From positions 1 to 49,662 of the forward strand of contig CAZCRT010000020.1 of assembly GCA_964501185.1 (NCBI GenBank): 49,662 nt of DNA, given 5' to 3'. Positions 34,896 to 42,685 of the stretch are shown piece after piece (within the stretch, counting starts at the first letter, position 1; each line of letters starts with the position of its first letter). The position numbers and the translations under genes are program-made. Source of the DNA: BS150m-G50 sp964501185 [NCBI: uncultured Bacteroidia bacterium] (lineage in GTDB: Bacteria; CAIWAD01; BS150m-G50). The notes under the pieces were generated by a model. The model did not search any database. It saw only the letters and a list, made by a program, of their open reading frames with translations, and was not told the origin of the DNA.

Positions 34896-36674
34896 ATGAA
34901 GCGGTTACGTCTTTCTCTCGGTGTCAAGTTGTTCGCAGTCAGCGCATTGATTGTGTTGCTTACCGGTGCCAGTATAGCTGTTATCAGCTATATCGAAGCC
35001 GGACAGGCGATTGAGCAGGAGGCGAGCCGCCATTTACTGGGTGTGGCTACAGAACGTTGCGCACGGCTCGAACTGTGGTTCAGTGAGCGGATGCGTGCCG
35101 CTTCCATGGAATCTGCTCCAGAAATCAGACTTGTAATTGAGAGTTGCGAAATACACCAGGCAGAATGTCCCGGTATTCTGCCTCCCTTGACCACATTTCT
35201 GGAACACAAACTGACAGTGGACAGCACCCTCCTGTTTGCATCAGTATTCGATCAGGAACTGAACCTACTCGCCTGTGCCGGCTCCGGTGTCGATGCCCAT
35301 GCTCCGGTCAACCTGCCGGAAGTCGTCAGCGCTCAGGGCGGCAGGGGGGCTTTCGGTAAGCTTACCCTGAACAGTGACCATATTCCGGCGCTGAATCTTG
35401 CGGTTCCATTTCCATTGAAAGATGGTACCAGTGGTATTCTGCTGCAGCAGTTCAGTAGCGCTAATACTATCAATCCCATTCTCTCAGATATTTCAGATCT
35501 GGGTGAGCGGGGAGAAGCTTATCTCGTTGACGCGGATACGATCATGATTACCCCTTCACGTTTTGAACACCATCCCAAACCGTTGTCTCACAAAATGCCG
35601 CTGCCACCTGTATTGGAAGCACTGCAGGGGAAAACCGGTGTAATGATTTATCCCGGTTTCATTGGTGGGGAAGTGATGGGTGCCTATGACTGGTTACCTG
35701 AGACCAGCTGGGCACTGATTGTGGAGATGGATGTCAAAGAGGTTTTCGTACCCCTGCAGCGAATACTGGTCGATACGTTACTGGCGGCTACTGTTGCCCT
35801 GGCGATAATGCTGTCAATCGTATTGCTGCTGGCTCGTAACTGGAGCAGGCCTCTGGGGGCGCTGGTAAGTGCGAGTCACAAAGTTGGCAAGGGTGACTTC
35901 AGTATCCGGATTCCTGAGGAGAACCGGAGTGACGAAATTGGCAGCCTGGTCACAGACTTTAATCGCATGGTTCAGGGGCTGGAGGATTCACGGCGTCAGC
36001 TGGTGCAATCGGAGAAGCTGGCAGCTATCGGTCAACTGGTAGCCGGTATTGTACATGAAATGCGCAATCCTCTATCTTCCATCAAAATGAATGTGCGATT
36101 GTTACAGCGGCGCCTGCAGGAGGAGTCATCCTCCCGGGAGAGTCTGGAGATCGCTTCCGGTGAGGTGGAGAGATTGGAAAGAATGCTGACGGAACTGCTG
36201 GACTACAGCAAGCCATCCTCTTTTAACATGGTAACCTTCTCACCCGCTGAGCTGGTAGAGCGTGTACGCCGGGTGGTCAGCGAACCGGCTGCAGCGAGTG
36301 ATGTTGAGCTCCTCTTCACAGTCGCGCCCGAGGTTCAGTCACTTCAGGGTGATCTTGAACTGATCGAACAGGCGGTGGTCAACCTGCTGCTGAACTCTAT
36401 TCAGGCCTGCGAACAGAAGGGCAGGGTCCAACTGCTGATCAGCATTCAGGATGGCAGCACACTGCTGCAGGTTACCGACAACGGCCGGGGAATGAGCGCC
36501 CATGTGCTGGACCGGCTTTATGATCCATTCTTTACCACCCGGTCTGATGGAGTGGGGCTGGGGATGGCGACGGTCAGGAAGATCGTGGAGGGGCATAATG
36601 GCCACCTTGAAATGGAGAGTGAAGTTGACCGGGGCACAACTACCCGCATAATTGTGCCGGGAGAAAGCAGCTGA
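34896..36674 (+). CDS. membrane sensor histidine kinase (NtrB/ZraS-like)
   Basis: A 592-residue sensor. One transmembrane helix at about 10-30 and another at about 290-312 enclose a periplasmic sensing region of about 255 residues that looks Cache-like. A HAMP domain follows (SRPLGALVSASHKVGKGDFSIRIPEENRSDEIGSL), then HisKA with H387 in VHEMRNPLSSIKMN, and the ATPase with NLLLNSIQACEQKG (N box), DNGRGM (G1) and GVGLGMATV (G2). The H-E-x-R-N-P-L motif is typical of kinases paired with sigma54 activators. The response regulator gene starts 76 bases downstream. The signal is unknown, but the downstream genes point to metal or envelope stress. Confidence 0.92.
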   Translation: MKRLRLSLGVKLFAVSALIVLLTGASIAVISYIEAGQAIEQEASRHLLGVATERCARLELWFSERMRAASMESAPEIRLVIESCEIHQAECPGILPPLTTFLEHKLTVDSTLLFASVFDQELNLLACAGSGVDAHAPVNLPEVVSAQGGRGAFGKLTLNSDHIPALNLAVPFPLKDGTSGILLQQFSSANTINPILSDISDLGERGEAYLVDADTIMITPSRFEHHPKPLSHKMPLPPVLEALQGKTGVMIYPGFIGGEVMGAYDWLPETSWALIVEMDVKEVFVPLQRILVDTLLAATVALAIMLSIVLLLARNWSRPLGALVSASHKVGKGDFSIRIPEENRSDEIGSLVTDFNRMVQGLEDSRRQLVQSEKLAAIGQLVAGIVHEMRNPLSSIKMNVRLLQRRLQEESSSRESLEIASGEVERLERMLTELLDYSKPSSFNMVTFSPAELVERVRRVVSEPAAASDVELLFTVAPEVQSLQGDLELIEQAVVNLLLNSIQACEQKGRVQLLISIQDGSTLLQVTDNGRGMSAHVLDRLYDPFFTTRSDGVGLGMATVRKIVEGHNGHLEMESEVDRGTTTRIIVPGESS

Positions 36675-36750
36675 TGACACTTGAACTGTTAGAAAGATTG
36701 TTAGAGCAATGGACCTCAGTCTGAACACACCTTCACAGGGGAGATAACTG

Positions 36751-38082
36751 ATGACACGGATCCTGGTAATCGATGACGATCAGGCTGCCCGCAGAACTCT
36801 GGAGCTGTTTTTCAGTGAAGCCGGGCATGAGGTGCTTACTGCCGGGACCGCTGCTGCCGGACGCAAGGCCTGGCGGGATTCCTCCCCCGATGTTGTATTG
36901 CTGGACCTGATGCTGCCGGATGGTTACGGTCTGGATCTGTTGACCGAAGCCGGCGAGGAAGGTTTGCCAGGCATAGTGATAATGATCACCGGGCATCAGG
37001 ATCTGGATCTGACCATCCAGGGGATGCGCAGTGGCGCCTGGGACTATATTCACAAACCACTGAATATCGACGAACTCGAGCAGGCTGTAATGAGCGCCCT
37101 GGCGCTGGAGAGCTCGCGGGAAAATCCCGCTCTGGTGGTTGACCTGCAGGAGGACACAAATCCTGAGAAGATCGTCGGTTGCAGTCGGGCGCTGGTCGAG
37201 ATACATAAGCGTATCGGCCTGACCAGCAGGGGGCAGGCAAATGTGTTGATCACCGGTGAGTCAGGTACCGGTAAGGAACTGGTTGCCCGCGCTATTCATC
37301 GTTACAGTTGCCCGCGGGAACCCCTGATGGCAGTTAACTGCAGCGCTTTTGTTCCCACACTGCTGGAGAGTGAACTTTTCGGCCATGAGAAGGGCGCTTT
37401 CACCGGTGCTGACCGGAAGAAGTCAGGCCGATTTGAGCTGGCCGGAAGCGGTACTCTTTTCCTCGATGAGATAGGTGACCTGGATCCCGCCCTGCAGGTA
37501 AAACTGTTGCGGGTACTTCAGGAAAGAGTATTCGAAAGGGTCGGGGGGACGCAGGAAATCGAATTCAAAGCCCGTGTTGTGGCTGCTACCAACCGTGATC
37601 TGAAGCAGCTGGTTACTGAAGGTGCCTTCCGTGAAGATCTCCTCTTCCGGCTCAAAGTAATTGAGATAGACCTGCCGCCGTTGCGGGAGCGAAGGGAAGA
37701 CATTCTGCCACTTACTGAGCACCTGTTGCTCAAAATCAACCGTGAACTGAACCGGGATGTTACCGATGTGGCACCGGGTGTTCTGCAGCAACTGCAGAAC
37801 TATGACTGGCCCGGTAATGTCCGGGAGCTTGAGAACAGGCTGACCGCGGCAGTTATGCTCTCTGCCGGCAAATCGCTGGATATCAAGTTGCCGGCAGATG
37901 ATGAAAAACCACTGGTAACAGAGCCTGACTGGCAACGATCGCTGGCCCAGATAGAAAGTGAGCATATTCTCCAGGTACTGATCGCCTGTGACTGGAATCT
38001 GGGTAAGAGCTGCGAAATCCTCGGTATCACCCGTCCGACCCTGCGTCGGAAAATTGAGGAGTATAAGATAGAGAAGGGGTGA
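36751..38082 (+). CDS. NtrC-family sigma54-dependent response regulator
   Basis: A 443-residue regulator: receiver domain with phospho-acceptor D52 (VVLLDLMLPDGYG), a sigma54-activating AAA+ domain with Walker A GESGTGKE, the GAFTGA loop that contacts sigma54 and Walker B LFLDEIGDL, and a C-terminal Fis-type HTH (LGKSCEILGITRPTLRRKIEEYKI). It is the partner of the upstream kinase and resembles ZraR and AtoC in layout. A fitting -24/-12 promoter lies 120 bases after its stop (38202-38217), with an inverted repeat further upstream that may be its binding site. GGGGAG lies before the start. Confidence 0.95.
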   Translation: MTRILVIDDDQAARRTLELFFSEAGHEVLTAGTAAAGRKAWRDSSPDVVLLDLMLPDGYGLDLLTEAGEEGLPGIVIMITGHQDLDLTIQGMRSGAWDYIHKPLNIDELEQAVMSALALESSRENPALVVDLQEDTNPEKIVGCSRALVEIHKRIGLTSRGQANVLITGESGTGKELVARAIHRYSCPREPLMAVNCSAFVPTLLESELFGHEKGAFTGADRKKSGRFELAGSGTLFLDEIGDLDPALQVKLLRVLQERVFERVGGTQEIEFKARVVAATNRDLKQLVTEGAFREDLLFRLKVIEIDLPPLRERREDILPLTEHLLLKINRELNRDVTDVAPGVLQQLQNYDWPGNVRELENRLTAAVMLSAGKSLDIKLPADDEKPLVTEPDWQRSLAQIESEHILQVLIACDWNLGKSCEILGITRPTLRRKIEEYKIEKG

Positions 38083-38087
38083 AAAAA

Positions 38088-38118
38088 GTTTTCAACTCCC
38101 CTTGAAAACATCTTTCAA
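38088..38118 (+). promoter_or_regulatory. overlapping inverted repeats, candidate activator site
   Basis: GTTTTCAA (38088-38095) and TTGAAAAC (38102-38109) form a perfect 8-base dyad with a 6-base spacer. A third half-site, TTTCAA (38113-38118), makes a second dyad with the middle one. The cluster is about 85-115 bases upstream of the -24 element, the usual distance for an NtrC-type enhancer. A terminator role for the regulator gene is possible but the T-tract is poor. Confidence 0.5.
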
Positions 38119-38201
38119 TCTCTACTTGTAACTATCTTCCCATTCCAATCATTACCTTCTCCAACCCCTGTTTAAACAATAACCTGCCATGCCATGAAAT
38201 A

Positions 38202-38217
38202 TTGGCATCCCTTTTGC
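38202..38217 (+). promoter_or_regulatory. sigma54 (-24/-12) promoter
   Basis: TTGGCATCCCTTTTGC has GG (38204-38205) and GC (38216-38217) separated by exactly ten bases, as in the TGGCAC-N5-TTGC consensus. It lies 51 bases before the DUF2892 gene start and directly downstream of a sigma54 activator gene. Confidence 0.75.
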
Positions 38218-38267
38218 CATATGCGGTTGCAGATGAATTCGAAAACAAACTGCAAAGGGAGAACAAC

Positions 38268-38492
38268 ATGAAGCGCAATGTGGGTAAAGGAGATCGCTAC
38301 TTCAGAATAGCTGTAGGACTTGTAGTAATCGCCGCCGGTTTTTACTGGCAGACCTGGTGGGGCGCGGTGGGGCTGTTACCGCTGCTGACCGGTTTTATGG
38401 GTTGCTGCCCCGCATACAGGTCGTTCGGGATAAGTAGTTGTAAATGCGATAACGATTCCCAGGCTTCACCTGACAGCAGCTGCTGCATCTGA
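38268..38492 (+). CDS. DUF2892 small membrane protein with Cys-rich tail
   Basis: A 74-residue protein. The MKRNVGKGDRYFRIAVGLVVIA start and the two short transmembrane helices (G-L-V-V-I-A-A-G-F-Y and W-G-A-V-G-L-L-P-L-L-T-G) match the DUF2892 (YgaP-like transmembrane) family. The C-terminal tail has several Cys (CCPAY, SCKCD, SSCCI) that could bind metal or react with sulfane sulfur. I use ATG 38268 with GGGAG at 38257-38261; an in-frame ATG at 38202 would start inside the sigma54 promoter. It is the first gene after that promoter. Confidence 0.8.
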   Translation: MKRNVGKGDRYFRIAVGLVVIAAGFYWQTWWGAVGLLPLLTGFMGCCPAYRSFGISSCKCDNDSQASPDSSCCI

Positions 38493-38525
38493 CGAGTTAA
38501 AATTAGATTCTCCAGAAGGCGCGAT

Positions 38526-39081
38526 ATGGTCTCTTTACGCATTACACTCAGTTTGTTGATATCCCTGCTGGCAGTTACACTGCCGACCGACTATTCGCTG
38601 GGATGGCAGGTCAATTGGAGTACATGGAACGGGTAAGCCGCCGGTTGAAGTTAATCATTCCACTGACTTTACTGTTGATTTTCGTTCTTTTGTATATACA
38701 TATTAAAAACATTAGTAAATCTCTTCTTGTCATGCTTACTTTACCGTTCGCTATGGTAGGTGGAGTCTGATTGATGTTCATGTTGGAATACAATCAATCA
38801 GTTGCAGTAGCGGTTGGATACATTGCCCTGCTGGGGCTGGCTGCTGAAACCGGTGTGGTGATGATGGTTTATCTGGATGAAGCCTGGTACCGATGGTTGG
38901 AGGACTGATATCCTCAACCCTGCTGACATTGGTCATTCTACCGGCAGCACATTACCTGCTCAAACGACCGGTGCTGGCGAAAGCAGCTGTTGCTGTGAAC
39001 AGAGAATTGATGGGAACTGAAAACTCAACTGATAAAACCGAGATCAAATCAGACTCGAAACCAAATGGAGAAACAAAATGA
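38526..39081 (+). pseudogene. remnant of a CusA-like heavy-metal RND efflux pump
   Basis: Pieces of the C-terminal part of a CusA/SilA-type pump are readable in broken frames. A first piece has LPTDYSLGW, then after a one-base frameshift near 38604 GQLEYMERVSRRLKLIIPLT and LVMLTLPFAMVGGV. A TGA at 38768 stands where relatives have Trp, followed by [20 protein letters not shown] and [14 protein letters not shown]. After an internal deletion the last helix appears in another frame (38893: [23 protein letters not shown]). The first roughly 800 or more residues and the periplasmic and outer-membrane partners are missing from this place. The final frame overlaps the next gene's ATG at 39078. Confidence 0.8.
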
Positions 39082-39644
39082 AGAACAAGCAAATGACAAC
39101 ACGTATAACCGGACTGGCTCTGGCGGCTCTGTTGCTGCTCGGTATCCAGACTGCCGTTTTTGCCGGACCCGGATGTAGTAAACCCTGCCAGGGCGCTTCT
39201 CTCGGCCTCGGTTGTGGTGGCCATGGCGCTAAAGCTGAAGCCGCTACTTCACCAACTGAGGAAGCAGCTGCAACAGTTAAAAAGGGCGGTTGCCCACATG
39301 GTGGTTCCGGCCAGGCTGCAGCCACAGGTCATGCTGGCAGCGCTCATGCAGTCATGACTGCAGAGGGATTGAATTATGTTAACACCGCTGAGACCCTTTA
39401 CACCTGCCCCATGCATGCTGAAGTGGTCACTGCAGATGGCAAGAAGAAGTGCCCGAGCTGCAACATGAATCTGCGTGCAATGAGTGACGAGGAGATGCTT
39501 ACACTCCGCGCATCTGAACCAAAGGGTTGTTCAATGTGTGATTTCGTGGTACCGGGTGATTCCGAGCAGAAAACCTGTCCCCGCTGCGAAATGAAACTGG
39601 TTCCTGTTCCGGCAGGACATCATCATCCAACAGGTGGAATGTAG
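39078..39644 (+). CDS. periplasmic heavy-metal-binding domain protein
   Basis: A 188-residue exported protein with a signal peptide ending near AVFA (residue 29). The mature N terminus is rich in Cys, His and Gly (CSKPC, CGGHG, CPHGG). A heavy-metal-binding domain follows: YTCPMH (108-113) with CPSC (125-128), and a second, related half with CSMC (151-154) and CPRC (167-170). The His-rich end is GHHHPTGGM. YTCPMH domains occur in copper and silver efflux adaptors and ATPases, so it is inferred to bind copper or a similar metal. It follows the pump remnant with an ATGA overlap, which suggests it was once part of that efflux operon. nadA starts 2 bases after its stop. Confidence 0.85.
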   Translation: MKNKQMTTRITGLALAALLLLGIQTAVFAGPGCSKPCQGASLGLGCGGHGAKAEAATSPTEEAAATVKKGGCPHGGSGQAAATGHAGSAHAVMTAEGLNYVNTAETLYTCPMHAEVVTADGKKKCPSCNMNLRAMSDEEMLTLRASEPKGCSMCDFVVPGDSEQKTCPRCEMKLVPVPAGHHHPTGGM

Positions 39645-39646
39645 AA

Positions 39647-40588
39647 ATGCCCCTGAATGAACAACAGCTGACGGCGGAAATAGACAATTTTCGCCGTCAG
39701 CAGAACGCCGTGATCCTGGCTCATTTTTATCAACGGGATGAAATACAGCATCTCGCTGACGAAGTGGGTGATTCACTGAAGCTGGCTCAGGTAGCCGCTC
39801 AGACTACGGCGGATGTAATCATGTTCTGTGGTGTTCGTTTCATGGCTGAAACTGCCAAGATGCTCAACCAGGAGAAGAAAGTCCTGCTTCCCGATCTGGA
39901 AGCTGGCTGTTCTCTGGTCACCGATTGTCCGGCGGATCAGTTTGCCCGGTTCAAGGCGCAATACCCGGGTCATATCGTACTCTGTTATGTCAACTCCTCA
40001 CCGGAAGTAAAGGCCCTGAGCGACATCATCGTCACCAGTGCCAACGCCGAGAAGATTGTACGCACGATTCCACAGGAGCAGGGGATTATCTTTGCCCCTG
40101 ACCGGAATCTGGGTCGCTATCTTATGAAGAAGACCGGTCGCGAGATGGTGTTATGGCAGGCGGATTGCGAAGTGCATGTGGCTTTCGGCGAGCAGGAGTT
40201 GTTGCGTGTCAAGAATGAGTATCCCGGTGTAAAAGTACTGGCACATCCAGAGTGTGTTGAAGATATCCTGCAGCATGCGGATGTAGTCGGTTCTACCAGC
40301 AGGTTGTTGCAGTATTCCCGTGAAAGTAGTGATCGGGCACTGATAATCGCGACCGAACCGGGGATCATCTACCAGATGCAGAAAAGCAACCCGGACCGGG
40401 AGTATATTCCGGCACCGGCACAGCTGGATGGCCGGGAATGTGCCTGTAATGTATGCCCCTACATGAAACTGAACACTTTAGAGAAAATACATAACGCATT
40501 TGAAACCGGTCAACCGGAGATAATGCTGCCGACTGAATTGATGAAGCAGGCTGTTCGTCCGATCGAGCGGATGTTGGAGCTTTCATAG
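39647..40588 (+). CDS. nadA: quinolinate synthase A
   Basis: A 313-residue NadA, which condenses iminoaspartate with dihydroxyacetone phosphate to quinolinate in NAD synthesis. The three 4Fe-4S ligands are in place: C88 (LEAGCSLVTDC), C174 (WQADCEVH) and C270 (CNVCPYMKLNTL). Other marks are ILAHFYQRDEIQHLADEVGDSL, GVRFMAETAKML and DVVGSTSRL. nadB and nadC are not in the window. It sits at the end of the metal-stress unit, 2 bases after the metal-binding protein, and is followed by a strong terminator. Its oxygen- and metal-sensitive cluster might explain the link, but this is speculation. Confidence 0.96.
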   Translation: MPLNEQQLTAEIDNFRRQQNAVILAHFYQRDEIQHLADEVGDSLKLAQVAAQTTADVIMFCGVRFMAETAKMLNQEKKVLLPDLEAGCSLVTDCPADQFARFKAQYPGHIVLCYVNSSPEVKALSDIIVTSANAEKIVRTIPQEQGIIFAPDRNLGRYLMKKTGREMVLWQADCEVHVAFGEQELLRVKNEYPGVKVLAHPECVEDILQHADVVGSTSRLLQYSRESSDRALIIATEPGIIYQMQKSNPDREYIPAPAQLDGRECACNVCPYMKLNTLEKIHNAFETGQPEIMLPTELMKQAVRPIERMLELS

Positions 40589-40595
40589 AATATTT

Positions 40596-40667
40596 GTCGG
40601 AGTCCGGTAGTCTCTGATTGCTATCCCCTGCTAGGCAATCGGACCTACCGGATTCCGACGATTTTTT
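40596..40667 (+). terminator. long-stem rho-independent terminator
   Basis: GTCGGA-g-TCCGGTAG pairs with CTACCGGA-t-TCCGAC, and an inner GATTGC/GCAATC stem extends it. It runs into ATTTTTT. It would end the transcript that includes nadA. Confidence 0.85.
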
Positions 40668-40758
40668 ACAGCAGCTGATTTAATCTGACTGTTTTTGAAA
40701 ATGCTGCAGCGTAATTGATTTCGCTGTAATTGTAGACTGAAAATAATAAGGGAATATC

Positions 40759-41145
40759 ATGAAGAACTGGATTTCACTGAGCCTGCTGGCTCTTGGCCTT
40801 GGACTTTTTATCACTGGTTGTTGCGCTACCAAGGGTGGTTGTGCAGGTAGCGGTTGCAGCGGGAGTGATTGTGGTGATCAACAGGCAGTAATTCTCTGTG
40901 ATGGCTGTGGTGAGGTGAAGGGTAGCGATGCCTGTTGCCAGCCGGAAGGCCGCACGATCTGCGATGGTTGTGGAAAATTCAAAGGTTCACCCGGATGTTG
41001 CCTGCCTGAGGTTACAGAAGACAGCGTTGTACTCTGTGATGGTTGTGGCGAGGTGAAGGGTAGCGACGCCTGTTGCCAGCCTGAAGGTCGTACTATCTGC
41101 GACAGTTGTGGGAAATTCAAGGGCGCACCAGGTTGCTGTAATTGA
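40759..41145 (+). CDS. Cys-rich internally repeated lipoprotein, metallothionein-like
   Basis: A 128-residue lipoprotein with lipobox FITGC (C21). The mature part of about 108 residues has 21 Cys. After a short C-G-S-rich part, four copies of a C-D-G/S-C-G-x-x-K-G-x-x-x-C-C motif appear, arranged as two near-identical pairs (CDGCGEVKGSDACCQPEGR then CDGCGKFKGSPGCC, and again). The second pair is a recent duplication visible at DNA level (about 40900-41010 and 41033-41143). A role in binding soft metals (Cu, Zn, Cd) at the envelope is inferred from composition and from the metal-stress neighbours. I do not recognise a named family. Confidence 0.75.
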   Translation: MKNWISLSLLALGLGLFITGCCATKGGCAGSGCSGSDCGDQQAVILCDGCGEVKGSDACCQPEGRTICDGCGKFKGSPGCCLPEVTEDSVVLCDGCGEVKGSDACCQPEGRTICDSCGKFKGAPGCCN

Positions 41146-41244
41146 GCTCCGATGACCATATCTGCCAGGGAAATATGCTGATATTGTGAACAGATAAAAG
41201 TATCATGCTGCAGAGTAACTTGAGTTAAACGAGGAGATCTGATC

Positions 41245-41685
41245 ATGCAAACCATTTCAGAAATTCTGGCCGATAAAGGCGGAACGGTCTGGGCAGTAAC
41301 ATCGACAACAACGGTGAACGAGGCCCTGCAGGAAATGGCTGTCCGGGATGTGGGTGCATTGCCGGTAGTCTCGGAAGGCAGACTGACCGGTATCTTTTCC
41401 GAGCGTGATTTCACCCGAGGAGCAGCAGCTTCCGGGGAGATGATTCTCGATACTCCTGTCGGCAGGGTGATGACAACGCAGGTTTTTTACATCAGCCCCA
41501 CCTACAGCATCGAAGAGTGTATGGCGCTGATGACTGAGAAGCGAATACGTCATCTGCCGGTCATGGAGGGTGAACAGCTGGTGGGAATTATCACAATTGG
41601 TGACATCGTGAAGAGGGTTATTGCCGACCAGAAGTTCATGATTCAGGAGCTGGAAAAATTCATCAAGGGCAGTTATCCGGGGTAA
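41245..41685 (+). CDS. CBS-domain-pair protein
   Basis: A 146-residue cytoplasmic protein made only of two CBS domains: VWAVTSTTTVNEALQEMAVRDVGALPVV...LTGIFSERDFTRG and VFYISPTYSIEECMALMTEKRIRHLPVMEGEQLVGIITIGDIVK. Such stand-alone pairs bind adenine nucleotides and modulate partner proteins; none is obvious here. GAGGAG precedes the start. It is followed by the terminator at 41737-41770. Confidence 0.92.
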   Translation: MQTISEILADKGGTVWAVTSTTTVNEALQEMAVRDVGALPVVSEGRLTGIFSERDFTRGAAASGEMILDTPVGRVMTTQVFYISPTYSIEECMALMTEKRIRHLPVMEGEQLVGIITIGDIVKRVIADQKFMIQELEKFIKGSYPG

Positions 41686-41736
41686 GTGCTACCTGCATAC
41701 CTCCTGGTGCCCGAGAATCGGCATTGATATGACATG

Positions 41737-41770
41737 AAAATCTCTACCGGTATACCGGCGGAGATTTTTT
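41737..41770 (+). terminator. rho-independent terminator
   Basis: AAAATCTC (41737-41744) pairs with GAGATTTT (41761-41768), with the palindrome CCGGTATACCGG in between and a run of six T to 41770. It ends the CBS gene transcript and overlaps the longest reading of the next open frame, which therefore should start later. Confidence 0.85.
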
Positions 41771-41817
41771 GTAGTAGCGCAGTTGAAATGTTCAAGGAAC
41801 AATGGATTGGAGCAGAA

Positions 41818-42615
41818 TTGACAAAACTTAAGCGACAGATTATTCGGATTGATGAGGAGAAGTGTGACGGTTGTGGACTCTGTATTCCCTCCTGTCCGGA
41901 AGGTGCCCTTGCTATTGTGGACGGTAAAGCGAAAGTGGTCAGGGATGACTTCTGTGACGGCCTGGGAGCCTGTCTGGGTGATTGTCCGCTGGATGCTTTG
42001 CATGTAGTTGAAGAGGTGGTGGATGCATACGACGAGCAGGGTGTTATGGAGCACCTGCGGAAGACCGCTCCGGATAAGGTAGAGCAACATCAGCAGCACC
42101 TGCAGGCGCATGGTATGGCAGCGGCAGTAGCGAAGCCGGAACCGGTAGCAGGCGGCTGCCCCTCTGCTGTGACCATGGCCTGGAATGAGGAGAAGCAAGA
42201 GACCGCTGCTCCGGTGAAGAGCGAGTCCGCCCTGCGCCAGTGGCCGGTCCAGTTGCACCTGGTTTCACCACAGGCACCATACTTCCAGAATGCAGATCTG
42301 GTACTGGTGGCCGATTGTGTGCCCTTTGCCTACCCTGATTTCCACCAGGACTGGTTGCATGACAGAGCTGTGGTAGTGTGCTGTCCCAAGCTGGATGATC
42401 TGACCGGTTATCTCGAGAAGATTACCGCCATCATCGCCATCGGCAAACCACGCAGAGTTACAGTTCTCCATATGGAGGTCCCCTGTTGTGGTGGTATCGT
42501 GCAGCTGGCCCGGCAGTCCATGGTAAAAGCGGCTGAGGCGAGAGCGGAAACAATGAAAATCCCTTTCCAGAGTATCAGAATCGGTATCAAAGGGGAAGTT
42601 CAGGAGGTGGTGTAG
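41818..42615 (+). CDS. 2x[4Fe-4S] ferredoxin-like iron-sulfur protein
   Basis: The N terminus is a two-cluster ferredoxin: IDEEKCDGCGLCIPSCPEGAL and a second, altered set (FCDGLGACLGDCPLDAL, CxxxxxCxxxCP). A linker follows, then a C-terminal domain with WPVQLHLVSPQAPYFQNADLVLVADCVPFAYPDFH, VVCCPKLDD and HMEVPCCGGIV, a family often found as an uncharacterised electron carrier in anaerobes. An upstream ATG at 41734 would encode its first residues from the terminator at 41737-41770, so I prefer TTG 41818 with GGAG at 41809-41812; ATG 41788 is another option. It is 265 residues from the TTG. Redox partner unknown. Confidence 0.82.
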   Translation: MTKLKRQIIRIDEEKCDGCGLCIPSCPEGALAIVDGKAKVVRDDFCDGLGACLGDCPLDALHVVEEVVDAYDEQGVMEHLRKTAPDKVEQHQQHLQAHGMAAAVAKPEPVAGGCPSAVTMAWNEEKQETAAPVKSESALRQWPVQLHLVSPQAPYFQNADLVLVADCVPFAYPDFHQDWLHDRAVVVCCPKLDDLTGYLEKITAIIAIGKPRRVTVLHMEVPCCGGIVQLARQSMVKAAEARAETMKIPFQSIRIGIKGEVQEVV

Positions 42616-42685
42616 GCTCTTACAAACCAGGGACATACACTTTATAGCCAGATTTTATAATTCCATTACTGGAGGGTTGTAGCCA

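Noticed and set aside
36674-36724. 16-codon frame overlapping the sensor kinase stop
   Set aside because: Could be a leader peptide before the response regulator, but it has no clear ribosome site or attenuation structure.
38893-39081. 62-codon open frame as an independent small membrane protein
   Set aside because: It matches the last transmembrane part of CusA-type pumps and is counted as part of the pseudogene.
41689-42258. 189-codon open frame antisense to the ferredoxin-like gene
   Set aside because: Shadow of a clear iron-sulfur protein; low-complexity residues and no start site.
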